Assembly: GCA_905221605.1 (NCBI GenBank)
Contig: CAJNDS010002401.1
Location: 738,542 to 802,541, forward strand
DNA length: 64,000 nucleotides
Direction of reading: 5' to 3'
DNA from: Symbiodinium natans
Lineage: Eukaryota > Sar > Dinophyceae > Suessiales > Symbiodiniaceae
Below are positions 44,691-56,075 of this stretch, one piece after another. Each line of letters starts with the position of its first letter. Within the stretch, counting starts at the first letter, position 1. Position numbers and translations under genes: made by a program. The notes beneath the pieces were generated by a model, which saw nothing but the letters and a program-made list of their open reading frames with translations, did not search any database and had not been told where the DNA came from.

Positions 44691-44763
44691 GCGGCCGGTC
44701 ACCGTTGCCAACGCAGCGCTGGTAGTTGTGCCACCCGCCTGGATTTCGGGCTCAGGGATGAAG
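44691..44763 (+). CDS. Exon following 44147-44209 in phase
   Basis: CAACCCAG acceptor; phase-0 reading AAGHRCQRSAGSCATRLDFG then LRDE before GTTTAGG. An alternative phase (RPVTVANAALVVVPPAWISG) is also open, so the frame rests on junction phase only. Confidence 0.4.
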
Positions 44764-45330
44764 GTTTAGGGTTTTCGGTCTAAGGTTTAGTACTTAGGGC
44801 GGTTTCGGGTTTGGAGGCTTTCAGGCGGTTGAGGGGGGGTTTCAAGGCATGCCGGCTCAAGGTGTTCGAGTGCTTTGAGGGTTGAGGATTGAGGCGGTGG
44901 AGATCTGAGGGTCTTGCGGACTTCGGCTCTCGGTGGGTTCAGGGCTGAGCTTTAGTGAGTCGCAGGGTTGAGGGCCGACTTTTCAGACGGAGGGTTTAGG
45001 GCTTTGGTTAAAAGCCCTCACTAGGAGCCACGAGCCGAACGTGCTTGCGGGACCCGTTCCTCACCCACAACCCTCAAGACTGTAAGGCCTTGAGACCCCA
45101 ACATGAGACCCCAACACCCTAAACCATCCTAAACCCCTAAGCCCTGAAGCCCCCGAAGACCCGAAACTCCAAGGACCCGAAGACCCTGAGACCTGACAAG
45201 ACACCAAGACCCGTGAAGTCCTAAACCCTAAACCCCAAACCCCAAACCCCAAACCCCAAACCCCAAACCCTAAACCCCAAACCCTAAACCCTACACCCTA
45301 GACCCTAAACTCTAAACCCAAGCCTGGGAG

Positions 45331-45394
45331 CTGAGGACCTCAGCCCTCGCATTGGAGGCGGCGGTGCAGTCGGCGGTGCTGCTGATCCTGGGAG
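45331..45394 (+). CDS. Exon-like segment, frame ambiguous
   Basis: CTGGGAG acceptor, GTCCCA donor. Reads LRTSALALEAAVQSAVLLIL or, in the next frame, EDLSPRIGGGGAVGGAADPG. CCCCAAA/CCCTAAA array upstream. Confidence 0.4.
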
Positions 45395-46434
45395 GTCCCA
45401 TGTGTTTTTTTGGGGGTCTGGTTTCAGGCCTAGGGGGTTGAGGGATTGAGGGGTTTTAGGGGCTTAGGGGGCGTTTCAGGGGTGTGTCGGGGAGGGCCTT
45501 AAAGGGGCTCAAGGCCTAGAGGGTGTAGGGTTTGTTGGGTTGGGGGAGATTTAGTTGGGGGTTCGAGGTCAATTATTTAGGCTTTGAGATTTTGAGGTGG
45601 CTCCAGGGTGTGGAATGTGCGGGGTTAGGCTTTAGTTAGTGCATTGGAGGGATTTACTTGGGCATGTTGAGGCATGAATAAAGTAGACAGTCAGGCGGCA
45701 CTCGAAGCACCCCAAGCCGCCAGGATGCAGTTTGGGTACTGCACGGAGTAGCCGAGTCAGTCACCTTTGACTTGTTCCCAAACAAGCCCTATACAATCTA
45801 TAATATATAATATACAATACAATATATATATATATATGATATGATATATAATGTGCAATATATAATATCTAATATAAACCCTTCAACCCTAACCCCAGTA
45901 CTTCGGTGAACCAGGGCACGCCGTAACGCTGGCAGCGCCCACTGGGCCGCTTCAGACGCTGAAGGACATGGCCGAAGGACCCGTCGGGATATATCACCCA
46001 ATAATACTACTCTTAAACATGCTTCACCACCTAGGGCTAGAACCCTAGACCCTAAGCCCTAAGCCCCAGACCCTAAACTCCAAACCCGGCAAGGGATGTG
46101 TGGTGCTCTGCAGCCCGAAGCCCAATCCCTCAAAGGGTGGGAGGTGAGTGGCCCTCTTCTTGGGGCCCGCGGCTTCCTTCAACCCTTTGCTGAACCCTAA
46201 AACTCCGAAATCCTCCGCCCAAGGCCTTGGCCCTAAGGCCGAAGCCCCTAAGCCGAGGTTCGGGGTTGAGTGGAGAAGGGCCTGCTCAGCCAAAAACGTG
46301 CCGTAGTTGGGTTTGGGGTTCGTGGTTTAGGGGCCTATCTCTCCGAGGCTTCGGTTTCGATCCATACACCCGAAGCCGTGTTAACCCTTAAGACCCTTGA
46401 AACCCCTGAGACCCTATAACCCCTAAGCCGTCAG

Positions 46435-46496
46435 GCTTCCCGCCCGAGCTGCTGCAAGCGGCGGAGATTGGGCCGCCCCTTGGACTGGCCCTCGAG
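46435..46496 (+). CDS. Exon-like segment
   Basis: CCGTCAG acceptor, then FPPELLQAAEIGPPLGLALE before GGTTTC. C-strand-like sequence upstream, G-rich downstream. Confidence 0.4.
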
Positions 46497-46705
46497 GGTT
46501 TCAAGGGTTTTGGGGTTTATAGGGTTTGTGGCCTTCGGGGTTCTGAAGGGTTTTTTGGGTGGCTTTTTTGAGGGTCTTAAGGTTTAGAGCTTGAGAGTTG
46601 TGGTGAGTGGGGGCTTCAGCGTCTAGGGCTTCAAGATGTGAAGGTGGCCTTTTTGAAGAGGTTTAAAGGGCGTAGGGTGGTAGGGGGGTCCACGGGGTGG
46701 AGGTA

Positions 46706-46963
46706 CCTACTTGGAGGTTCATGGTACATAGTGACCCCAATTATAACTGTACTTATAACCCAATTGCTACTAATTGCTTAAGAACCCCGAAAAAATGAAG
46801 AATATTCTTCCTTATTAAGGGTAATAATATAGGGATTAGTATTTTCTATTCTTTTGGGGTTCTTAAGCAAATAGTAGATTGTAACCCCTATTCGGGAGCT
46901 TAAGGGGCTTATATGTGGGTTGCGGTATAATGGGTTACTAAGTGCCCTTAACCTCCAAGTAGG
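46706..46963. mobile_element. MITE-like family B with nested inverted pair
   Basis: Ends CCTACTTGGAGGTT (46706-46719) and AACCTCCAAGTAGG (right) are inverted, with similarity running about 40 bp inwards (TAGT-ACCC-ATTATA). A second inverted pair lies inside: TACTAATTGCTTAAGAACCC (46768 on) and GGGTTCTTAAGCAAATAGTA (to 46876). Confidence 0.75.
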
Positions 46964-47267
46964 CGAGGGGAGCTCGCGCAAGGCTTAGGAAGCTGGGCGG
47001 TGCTTCCTTTCGGGTTTAGGGTTTAGGGTTTAGGGTTTAAAAGGGCAAGCCCCAAAGCACCCTCCAGGATCCGCGAACCCCAAAGAACCTACACCCACCC
47101 GACAACTCCATAGACGTCTTAGCCAGGACAACCCTAAGCCCTAAGCCCTAAGCCCGAAGCCTTAAGCCCTAAACCCTAAGCCCTAAGCCCTAAGCCCTAA
47201 GCCCTAAGCCCTAAGCCTTAAGCCCTAAGCCCTAAACCCTAAGTCCTAAACCCCTCCCCTCAACCAG

Positions 47268-47369
47268 GTTGGCCACCCTGCCGGCCTCAGTGCGGGCCGT
47301 TCGCTGCTTCGGGCCCGACCCGACGGCGCTGTGGGCTGACAGGCTGGGCTTCGAGCGGGCCCTCACAAG
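47268..47369 (+). CDS. Exon LATLPASVRAVRCFGPDPTA...
   Basis: CAACCAG acceptor, then LATLPASVRAVRCFGPDPTA and LWADRLGFERALT plus AG, then GAGGGGG as GA donor. The phase fits the next exon (47873). CCCTAAG array upstream, TTTAGGG downstream. Well-formed protein but unknown. Confidence 0.5.
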
Positions 47370-47622
47370 GAGGGGGAGGGGGGGGAGGGGCTTAGGGTTT
47401 CAGGATTTTGGGAGGTTTAGGGTTTAGGGTTTAGGGTTCAGGGTTCAGGGTTCAGGGTTTACGTTTGGGGAGCTCAGAGGGACCCTGATTACGGAACAGG
47501 GTGTAGGGCTTAGGGTTCAGGGTACAGGGTTTAGGGAACAGGGTTCTGGGAACCGGGTAGGGTTCTGAGGCTTGGCTTCAGAGGAGAGGGGGGTTTAGGG
47601 TTCAAGCTGGCCTTCGGTTTGG

Positions 47623-47843
47623 CGAACCCTAAGGCCCTAAACCCCAAACCCTGAGCCCTAAACCCTAAACCCTAAACCCTAAACCCTAAACCCTAAACCC
47701 TAAACCCTAAACCCTAAACCCTAAACCCTAAACCCTAAACCCTAAACCCTAAACCCTAAAGCCTAAACCCTAAACCCTAAACCCTAAACCCTAAACCCTA
47801 AACCCTAAACCCTAAACCCTAAACCCTAAACCCCAAACAAGCC
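47623..47843 (-). repeat. Telomere-like array (CCCTAAA)n
   Basis: About 28 units ending 30 nt before exon 47873-47949. Confidence 0.95.
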
Positions 47844-47872
47844 TGGAATCCTTGACGGTCTGTTGCCCGCAG

Positions 47873-47949
47873 GGCCCCTCCCGGCGACTTCGGCGGGATC
47901 GGATCCGGCGGTCGGCACGGAGCTGTCCTGGGCCCCGAGGTCGCCAAGG
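47873..47949 (+). CDS. Exon APPGDFGGIGSGGRHGAVLG...
   Basis: TTGCCCGCAG acceptor, then (R)APPGDFGGIGSGGRHGAVLG and PEVAK before GTCTCT. Joins in phase to 47268-47369. A long CCCTAAA array ends about 30 nt upstream. Confidence 0.45.
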
Positions 47950-48638
47950 GTCTCTTGGGTTTCGGATTTGGGGTTCGAGGTTTGTTAAGGTGGTTTCGGA
48001 TTCAGTTTTTTTTTTTGTTTTGTGTGTGTGTGTGTGTGTGTTTATCTTTCTTTCCATTTTATTGTCCTTTTTTTGTTGGAGGGGGGGGCGGCCAAGAAAG
48101 TGCTGGGCACCGAATTTGGACTCTTGTCTTTCTCCTGGTTTTGCATGATTTGGGGATGGAATGAAGGGCATGCCCAGTTTTGGCTTTGTCTCCATGGGAG
48201 AGGCTTGCAGGATTTTGCACAGAGGGTTTCGAGCTTGCATCGGTGATTTGCTGCACGGGTGTTAAGAAGGCTGGGCAGCCTACTTACTTAAGGCGTCTTC
48301 ACCAAAGTGAACCCATGGCTAGGTGAGGCTTGAGCCATGAATTCATTGTACTGTACCAGCTGCTTCTCAAATCATTTCCTTGCCTGGTACATGTTGAGGA
48401 GGCCGCAGCCCGCAACACGAAATTTCAATAGCCCCCCCCCCCCCCGCAAGGCCCTATCACTGGCCACTGTGGCAGAGGCGCGCCTTTTGTGGCTGTGGAG
48501 CTGTCAGCGTTTATAAGCCGTAAACCCTTGGATTCCTAAACCCTGATCCCCTAACAACCGATACAAACCTAAACGCTAAGCCTTCATCTAGGTTGAAGTG
48601 AGTTTCCCTAAGCCCTAAACCTTGGTAAAATTGTGGAG

Positions 48639-48712
48639 GATCGTCGTACAGAGGTGACGCAGCCTCCACTTTGCCTTACTGGACGAGGGATAAGACTTCG
48701 GTTCCTCCCAAG
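48639..48712 (+). CDS. Exon with consensus GTAAGT donor
   Basis: Acceptor GTGGAG, then DRRTEVTQPPLCLTGRGIRL and RFLP plus AG, then GTAAGT. Best classical donor in the window; unknown protein. Confidence 0.5.
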
Positions 48713-49445
48713 GTAAGTAAAGAGATTCCTAACCCTTCTTTGAATGTTGATGGGTTGTTAAGAGTCGGGTTCAGGGCTTATGGCCTCGGACTCTGGGACA
48801 TGCAGGTCGAACAACCTCAAGCAACCCTAAACCCGAAATGCTGAGAGACCTCAGCAAGCCTGAGCGCCGCAGCGAGCGCACGGGAATTGAGCGAAGCGGC
48901 CCCCATGCCAGAGTTGCGAAGCGTCTTCATTTCATCTGGGTTATATCTCTGAAAGGCGAAGAGAACCTCGAAGCAACCTGGTCCAAATCGTTTTATGACT
49001 GAGCAACACACTCCCGAATTCACGTTCGTCATGCTCATGCATGCCCCTTTGCTGCTGGCTTGGTTTTTGGGTTCCCGGCCCGACCTTGTTAAAATCGAAC
49101 TAAACCCTTCAACCTAAACCCTAAGCCTTAAACCCTAAACCCCTAAACCCCTACACCCTTAAACCCTGAGAACTTCCGCCTTTGGAGGCCCCGCGGCCAA
49201 TTGCCCCCGTAGCATGGAGCGGCTCGGCTTCTGCAGCTTCCAGCTTTTAAGCCACGATTCAGACCACGTTAGACCTCTAGGAAAAGCAAGACGAAACGCT
49301 AGGCCAACAACGCGCCGACGCGGCTCATCCGAGACATCATCCTTCCTAAGCCTGCTGCAGAAAAGCCCCAAACCCTGCTTTTGCATGATTCCATGAGTCA
49401 CGAACCTTCAAGGTGGATTTCGTTTAGGGTTTTCTGGTTTGTTTT

Positions 49446-49542
49446 GGGATGTTCCCCCTTATACTAACAGTCCTTCTTCGAGATTATAATAGGGGGTACA
49501 ATAATCCGTATCAAGGACTGTTAGTATAAGGAGGAACATCCC
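49446..49542. mobile_element. MITE-like family A, best-preserved copy
   Basis: Left end GGGATGTTCCCCCTTATACT + AACAGTCCTT and right end AAGGACTGTT + AGTATAAGGAGGAACATCCC are inverted copies differing at one base in 30. The interior is AT-rich, about 37 bp, with no coding capacity. Confidence 0.85.
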
Positions 49543-49995
49543 AAGGTTTTTTGACCTAGAGACTTGCCGCCCTGAATTCCCAGGCCCCAGGTGTGTCACA
49601 GGGGTTTCATCCCAGTTAGCAGCGGCAAAGTGGGTGAGAAGCCTAAGCCCTAAATGAACCCTAAACCCTGAAGCAGAGGTGTGCCTGTGACAGGGAAGGT
49701 TGTGCTAAGGGCCGGTGCATACACATAACCCTCCCCCCTACTGTGTGCACATCTTGACTGCTCTTGACCGGCATTGCTTGTCCAGGCATTGTGCTTTGTG
49801 TCAGGTCGGCCGTTCATTGGCAGTGAAGTGACGACGCCCTTTTATGGAAGTCCCACCCTACCTCCCCAGAGCGGGCATGCGTGCCGGCGAGCGCCGGCAG
49901 TGACGTAGTTGGATGTGGTTCGCCCATGGGGTGAGATTGGGGTCACGTGCTTCGGATCCCCCCCTCTAGAGTCATCCGGCCGGAGAGAGTGGACC

Positions 49996-50275
49996 CTCAA
50001 CCTCTAAACCCCAAAACCCCAAAAGCCCTAATCCCCCTAAGCCCCCTAAACCCCCTAAACCCCCTAAGCCCCCTAAACCCTCTAAGCCCCCCAAACCCGC
50101 TAAACCCCCAAAGCCCCCTAAACCCCCAAAGCCCCCTTAAGCCCCCCAAGCCCCCCAAACCCCCTAAGCCCCCCAAACCCCCTAAGCCCCCAAAACCCCC
50201 AAAACCCCCAAAACCCCCTAAAGCCCCCAAAACCCCCAAAACCCCCTAAGCCCCCCAAAACCCCCTAAGCCCCCC
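49996..50275 (-). repeat. CCCCCTAAG/CCCCCAAA repeat
   Basis: Variant C-strand repeat with longer C-runs; gives spurious Pro-Lys-Pro and Gly-Gly-Phe frames. Confidence 0.9.
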
Positions 50276-50296
50276 TAAACCTTTACCTCCCCTGGT

Positions 50297-50389
50297 GCTG
50301 GCTCGGACCGAGGCGAAGAGGCCCAGAGGCTGGCGAAGCTTCCCGGTGGAGTGGGCGAGGAGCCGCCAGAACGACGACTTTGCTTATAG
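50297..50389 (+). CDS. Exon-like segment to TAG
   Basis: Frame GAGSDRGEEAQRLAKLPGGV then GEEPPERRLCL, TAG. Follows a CCCCCTAA-type array. Another frame is open, so tentative. Confidence 0.35.
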   Translation, partial: AGSDRGEEAQRLAKLPGGVGEEPPERRLCL

Positions 50390-50464
50390 GAACCACCCAC
50401 CAAAAGAGGTAAAAGAATAGTCCGTATATTGCCCTTAACAGGAGGAGTAAACGGACCCTGTAAC

Positions 50465-50641
50465 TACTGCTTGCTTAAGAGCCCCCCCCCCAAAAAAAAG
50501 GTAAATACGGTTTTTTAGTGTTTAAACCCTAAGTACTGTTTGCTGAAGAACCCCCCCAAAAAAGAAAAGGCAAATAATAGTTCCTATGTTACCCTTATAA
50601 GGAAGAATCTACTTTGTTTTGGGGTTCTTAAGCAAATGGTA
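50465..50641. mobile_element. Family C inverted-repeat element, nested copies
   Basis: Left-end motif TACTG[C/T]TTGCT[T/G]AAGA[G/A]CCCC occurs at 50465 and 50534; the right end GGGGTTCTTAAGCAAATGGT lies at 50621. The same ends form the inner pair at 46768-46876, so it is a family. A more decayed left end lies near 50380. Confidence 0.65.
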
Positions 50642-50834
50642 GTTGTAGGGTCCGTCACAAGCTGGTTCTGCCAAGCCGCAAGCCCCAAGTCCATCAATCA
50701 CAAGCAAGTTCAGCAAGCCCCAACAGCCGCCCCCGGGTTTCCTCGCAACTTGCTCCGACCCCCCCACCTCCCTCACAAAAAGAATCCGGGTGTAGTGTTG
50801 ATGCCACCCTACTTGTAATACCTACCCTACACCC

Positions 50835-51430
50835 TGAACCATAAACCCTAAACCCTAAACCCTGAACCATAAGCCCTAAACCATAAACCCTAAACCATAA
50901 ACCCTGAACCCTAAACCCTAAGAACTGTTCAACCCTAAAGTTCGTAAAGCCCCCCAACGCCGTTAAACCGTGAGGCCCCAAAACCCATCCCAAACCCTCA
51001 AAAGCCCCCAAAACCCAAACCCACCCAAAAACCCACCCAAAGAACCCTAAACCCTAAACCCTAAACCCTAAACCCTAAACCCTGAACCCTGAACCCTAAA
51101 CCATAAACCCGAAACCCTAAACCCCAAAACCCTAAACCCCAAACCCTGAACCCAAAACCCTAAACCCTAAACCCTGAACCCCAAACCCTAAAAACCCTAA
51201 ACCCGAATCCCGCAACCCACCCTCGAAAATCCCCCCCAAATCCCTTCCCCAACTGCAAACCCTTAACCCTAAACCCTAAACCCTAAACCCTAAACCCTAA
51301 ACCCTAAACCCTAGACCCTAGACCCTAAACCCTAAACCCTAAACCCTAAACCCTAAACCCTAAACCCTAAACCCTAAACCCTAAACCCTCAAACCCTAAA
51401 CCCTAAACCCTCAACCCTAAACCCTAAACC
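50835..51430 (-). repeat. Large degenerate CCCTAAA region
   Basis: Nearly 600 bp of CCCTAAA with CATAAAC, CCCTGAA, CCCCAAA and CCCTAGA variants; purest at 51258-51430. Confidence 0.9.
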
Positions 51431-51446
51431 CTTCCCCAACTGCCAG

Positions 51447-51506
51447 GACACCGCGGCGTTGGAGCGGTTCCTGGAGCTGCTCTGGGACTTCCGGCGCGCT
51501 TCACAG
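51447..51506 (+). CDS. Exon DTAALERFLELLWDFRRASQ
   Basis: AACTGCCAG acceptor, then DTAALERFLELLWDFRRASQ. Amphipathic helix. A 170-bp CCCTAAA array upstream and TTTAGGG array 20 nt downstream. Confidence 0.5.
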
Positions 51507-51522
51507 AGGGGGAGCGGGGGAT

Positions 51523-51595
51523 TTTAGGGTTTAGGGTTTAGGGTTTAGGGGTTTAGGGTTTAGGGTTTAGGGTTTAGGGTTTAGGGTTTAGGGAG
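51523..51595 (+). repeat. Telomere-like array (TTTAGGG)n
   Basis: Ten units just downstream of exon 51447-51506. Confidence 0.95.
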
Positions 51596-51985
51596 GTGAG
51601 CACCTTTAACGGGCCTGAGGGCTTCAGGGTTCAAGATTTTGCCAATGTTCCTTCGGTGGCGCGCCACCGCCACCGCCACCGCTCGGGACGCGTGTTGCGG
51701 TGTACGCCTGTGTTCACGGTCCTTCCCGCATAACCAACGCAACCCACCAGCCAGAGCCTGGGCCTTTGCCGGAGAGGGTTTACGGTTTTACGGTTGAGGG
51801 GGATAAGACTCGTCCCTGAATTACAAACCCAATCGCCAGCCCCAAGACCGGTTTAATCTTCTGTGTTTTTTTTGAGGATGTAGGCGATGTCAACTCTCCC
51901 TAAGCCCTGAACCCTTATAGCTTAAGCCCTCAAGCCGTTAGTGGGCAGAACCTTTTGATCAAATAGGGCTCCCCTTATGCTGCAG

Positions 51986-52065
51986 ATGTCTTGCGCAGGG
52001 CGCCCGTCCAAGTCGCGCCCGGCGAGACCGTAGCCCTTGCGCCGAGCGCCTCGTCTGATCTAGGG
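51986..52065 (+). CDS. Exon-like segment
   Basis: TATGCTGCAG acceptor, then VLRRAPVQVAPGETVALAPS and ASSDLG before GTTGGG. Good pyrimidine tract; unknown. Confidence 0.45.
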
Positions 52066-53038
52066 GTTGGGGGACCCTAAACTTCTGAACCCTAAAACCC
52101 TAGACCCGAAATCAAAAACCCTAAACTGTTACAATCCCTAAACCAAAAAGCTCCTGGGCCCTGAAACCCTAAACCGTTTGGGATTCGGGGCTTCTGCTTC
52201 TGGCTCTTGGGGTTGTGGGCTGGCTCTGAGGGGTTTGAGTTCATTCGGGCCCCTGTAAATCCTTAATGAGCCTTAATGAGGGTTTAGGGTTTAGGCGTTC
52301 GCCTGTAAAGCTTATAAGGGATCCCCTCATTTCCTAGTAAGAACGGGTATCCTTGGGTTGTAGTTTCTTGGACCCTTAGTATGGGCACTTAGTTTTGGAT
52401 TTCTTTACATACCCCTATGCACTCCATGAAGCCCAAAATCCCCCCCCCCCCGTAGAAGGGCATTTAAACCCCAGATCCTACAACCCTAAACCCTAAACCC
52501 TCAACCCTCAACCCTAAACCCAAACCTCAAAGGTCACAAGCATATCTTGCTAACGTTCTGCGGGAGCGCCTTGCCGCAGGAGCTGTGGCAACCGAGGGTT
52601 TGTAGGACTTTTTTTCGGTTTAGACCCTGGTTCACGGTTTAGGGTTTAGGGTTCAGGGTTTAGGGTTTAGGGTGTAGGGTTTAGGGTATAGGGTAGGTAT
52701 TACAGGTAGGGTAGCTGCTTGTAAACCCCTAAGCCCCGAGGCTCCAGGACTTCAGGACTTGGGGCTTGCTGGGGGAATTCCCTTTCTTCTTGGGGCGAGA
52801 GGGTTTAATTTGTGTTTCGGTGGATAGGACTGCGAGCCCCAAAACACCCCGACGCAGTACACCCAGCGCCCTAGACCCCGCTACCCCCCCAAGCCCGAAG
52901 CCCTGAACCCCGAAGAAGCCGGAAACCACAGATGATCCTAACACTATATAATCCTAAAACTATATAAACCTTACATGAACCCTATATAAGAACCTACGGA
53001 AACCCTAAAGCCACAAAACCCGCGAAGTCCTATCGCAG

Positions 53039-53088
53039 GACCTCGTGAAGGCGGCGATGGTCTCAGCGATGAGCCCATTTCACGAGAG
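53039..53088 (+). CDS. Short exon DLVKAAMVSAMSPFHE with GC donor
   Basis: CTATCGCAG acceptor, then DLVKAAMVSAMSPFHE plus AG before GCCTTG. TTTAGGG follows 25 nt later. Confidence 0.4.
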
Positions 53089-54200
53089 GCCTTGCAAAGT
53101 TCGGCTTTCAAGGGTTTAGGGTTTAGGGTGTAGGGTTTAGGGTTTGTACGGTTTACGGTTCAGGGTTTAGTGTTGCACTGTCTCTTTAATAAACCCCCCC
53201 CCAACCAATTTGGACCCTCTATAAACGCATGGCGCGGCGACCCCCCAAAACAAATTGCGGGGGGGGGGGGGGAACCGCCCTCAGGGCCTCAAGCCTTCAG
53301 GACCTTAAGGCCTGAAGCTTTCCAGCTTTTAAGATTCCTGGAGCCCGAGGGCCTCAGGGCGTCAAGCCTTACTGCGTAAGTCCTTAACCCTGAACACAAA
53401 CCCTTAAAGCAAAAATCGTCCGGAAAAAATGTGTTTATAGAGGGTGACCAGACAAACTTACTGGCAGTCCGGCCGGCCCGTGGGCTACCTTTCACAAAAT
53501 TTGTTTGGGGCCTCGTTTCGTAATGAAATTCCATAGGGCTTTGCATGGAACTGGCCGGGCTTAGCTTTCTGGATTCTCCGGGCTCTGGCTCTATAAAATT
53601 CCTGGACCCCAAGGCCCTCAGGGCCTCAAGCCTTACTGCGTAAGCCCCACCCTAAAAAAAAACAACCGTCCGGAAACAATACTTGTGATAATAGCGGGTT
53701 GCGCCAGCAGACTCGGTTCGCAGACTAAATTTCCGAACTTTTGATTATAGACCCTGCTTGTATTGCAGTCAGTGCAACATTAGGGTGTAGGGTTTAGGGT
53801 TTTAGTTAGGGCCCTATGTTTAGGGTTCATAGGATATTTGTAGGGTCTAGGGTCTAAGCCCTAAACCCAAAACCCTAAAAAGCGCACCCCGACAACCCGG
53901 AAAAAGTGCCTTTCTCGCTTTAAGAAGCGCGTGAAGTCGCCTCCACCCTAACTCCCCACCCAAAAGCAAGAAGTCCGAATCCGACTTAAGCCCAACACCC
54001 GAAACCCGAACCACCCCCAAACACCCTCAGCCCCGACAACCTCGGAATCCTAAACCCCGAAACTTGGCCTTAAACACCCCTAAGCACCCCCAAACCCCAA
54101 AACCCCAAACCCCAAAACCCCAAACCCCAAACCTCAAACCCCAAACCCCAAACCCCAAAACCCCAAACCCCAAAACCCCCCAAAACCAACCCAAAAGAAG

Positions 54201-54272
54201 CCGAGCCGAAGCCGCTGCCGGAGGATCACGCTGCATGCTGTCGGCCTCGGTGGACGAGGCGCGCATGCGCGG
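54201..54272 (+). CDS. Exon-like segment
   Basis: AAAGAAG acceptor, then RAEAAAGGSRCMLSASVDEA and RMR before GTTTAGG. CCCCAAA array upstream and TTTAGGG/TTTGGGG downstream. Three frames are open; this one has the most natural composition. Confidence 0.4.
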
Positions 54273-54911
54273 GTTTAGGGTTTAGTAGGGTTTGGGGTTT
54301 GGGGTTTGGGGTTTAGGGTTTAGGGTTTAGGGGTGTGTCCCATAAAACCTAAACGCCTGGAGTCAAATTCCAAGTTGATGGCCTGGATTGGAGCACCACC
54401 CTACACCCACAACCCTCAACCTATGTGGAGGGAAAGGAGCTCACTGTGAATTGCTGGAATCCCAGATGGGCTGAGTCCCAGCCCGATAAGCCGTCAGTGG
54501 GCAGTCAGGCGCTAGGCCTTCACTTCATGTCCGCATCGTTTCATGTCTCATTCCCGAAGAAGGGGATGAGCCGAATCCAGAACGAAGAGTTTAAACTAGG
54601 TTCAAAAGTTTAGCTTGGAATCTGAGATTTTGCATTCGTGTTTGAACCTAAGCCCCAAACCTAAGCGCAAAGCTCCTAAGCGCGATCGGCCACTGAAAAG
54701 TCAGTGTGATTTCTCAACAACGCATCATGATATTTGCAACACGCCACCATGCATCTGGCATATATATATATATATATATATGTATGCATATATCTTGTTT
54801 GGAAGCTTCGATTCCGTTACTTTGTGTCTTTTTCCGCGTTGGTCGGAATTTCGTTCGCCAATCAACCATGAGGGGGCTTGCGTTCTTGGCTTACAGGCCA
54901 AGCCTAAGCCT

Positions 54912-55009
54912 TGGGATGTTCCCCCTTATACTACCAGTCCTTGGTAGGGTTTCTAGTACTCCCTGCAAGGACGGTTAAGTATAAGGCAGTATAAGGGGGG
55001 AGCATCTCA
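54912..55009. mobile_element. MITE-like family A, copy
   Basis: Left GGGATGTTCCCCCTTATACT then ACCAGTCCTT; right CAAGGACGGTTAAGTATAAG with a duplicated AGTATAAGG, then GGGGGAGCATCTCA. Confidence 0.8.
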
Positions 55010-55057
55010 ACCTACAACCCCTGTAAGCCTAGAGCCGAGCTTGTCCCTCGGCGAAAG

Positions 55058-55120
55058 GCCTCATGCGCGAGCCCCTCAAGACCTTCTGCGACTGGGCGGC
55101 CGCTAGCAGAGCTGAAATCT
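55058..55120 (+). CDS. Exon-like segment
   Basis: GCGAAAG acceptor, then LMREPLKTFCDWAAASRAEI. TTTAGGG downstream; a MITE-like element (54912-55009) lies just upstream. Confidence 0.45.
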
Positions 55121-55866
55121 TAGGGCTCAGGGTTTAGGGTTTGGGGTTTAGTGCTTAAATCCCGAAAGTCATTCGAATTTCAGGAGCCCTGAGTCAGACC
55201 TTAAAAGCCCTTCCTCCCTGGACCATACCGCTCTGCAAAGAAAGCAGTGTTCTGCTCTCTCCCGCCCTCTCTCTAACTCTCTCGTGTACGTTCCGGAAGT
55301 CATGGTCATGCCCCAACCAAATGGGCTGCACGAGAGAGCTGACCAAGCATGTGACAGTGCAACGGCTTCAAAGTTGAACCCGTGCCCCAAAACCAAAAGG
55401 TGACTGCGCTCCACTGCGCTTCGGGATTTTGGGGGATTTGGGGTTGGGATGAACCCTGAACCCAAACTCCTACGAAGCCTCCGAGCCCTGTACTGAGGGA
55501 AGTTCTCTTGGCGTTTGTCAGGAGAACCGCCCGTAAATTCTGGGGTAGGGTAGGGGTAGGGTAGGGCGGGTAGGTTAGGGTAGGGTAGGGGGGTGTAAAG
55601 GGGGTCAGGAAGGGGGGGTTCCCAGCTTGCAAGAAGCGATGGCCTTTTTTTGTCAACAACTGACCGGGTTAGGGGGGGGGGTTCTTGTAAAGAGGCCGTC
55701 TACATGCACATATATATATATATATGTACACACACACACACAGAGACATGTCTTTCGCAAAGCTCCTACACCCAAAACCCTAAACCCCAAACCCTAAACC
55801 CTAAACCCCAAACCCTAAACCCTAAACCCTAAACTCAAAAAATCGTGATCCGCGATCGAAATCCAG

Positions 55867-55920
55867 GCGACCTCGTCTGCAGTGGTCGATCGGGGCTGGT
55901 CTGGGAAGTCGCAGCCTTGG
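55867..55920 (+). CDS. Exon-like segment DLVCSGRSGLVWEVAAL
   Basis: AATCCAG acceptor, then DLVCSGRSGLVWEVAAL. A CCCTAAA/CCCCAAA block ends 30 nt upstream. The 3' border is unresolved. Confidence 0.35.
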
Positions 55921-55940
55921 GGGTTGAGGGAGTCGTTCTG

Positions 55941-56026
55941 AGGATGATGATGATGACGATGATGATGATGATGATCATTATTTAATTATTATTATTATTA
56001 TGATTATTATTATTATGTATTATTAT

Positions 56027-56068
<42 letters not shown>

Positions 56069-56075
56069 GATTTTT
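55941..56075 (+). repeat. Trinucleotide microsatellite (GAT, ATT, ACT)
   Basis: GATGATGAC, then ATTATT, then about 15 ACT units; Tyr-run frames are artefacts. Confidence 0.9.

Noticed and set aside
49947-50249. Pro-Lys-Pro repeat protein (and Gly-Gly-Phe on the minus strand)
   Set aside because: Translation of the CCCCCTAA/CCCCCAAA repeat.
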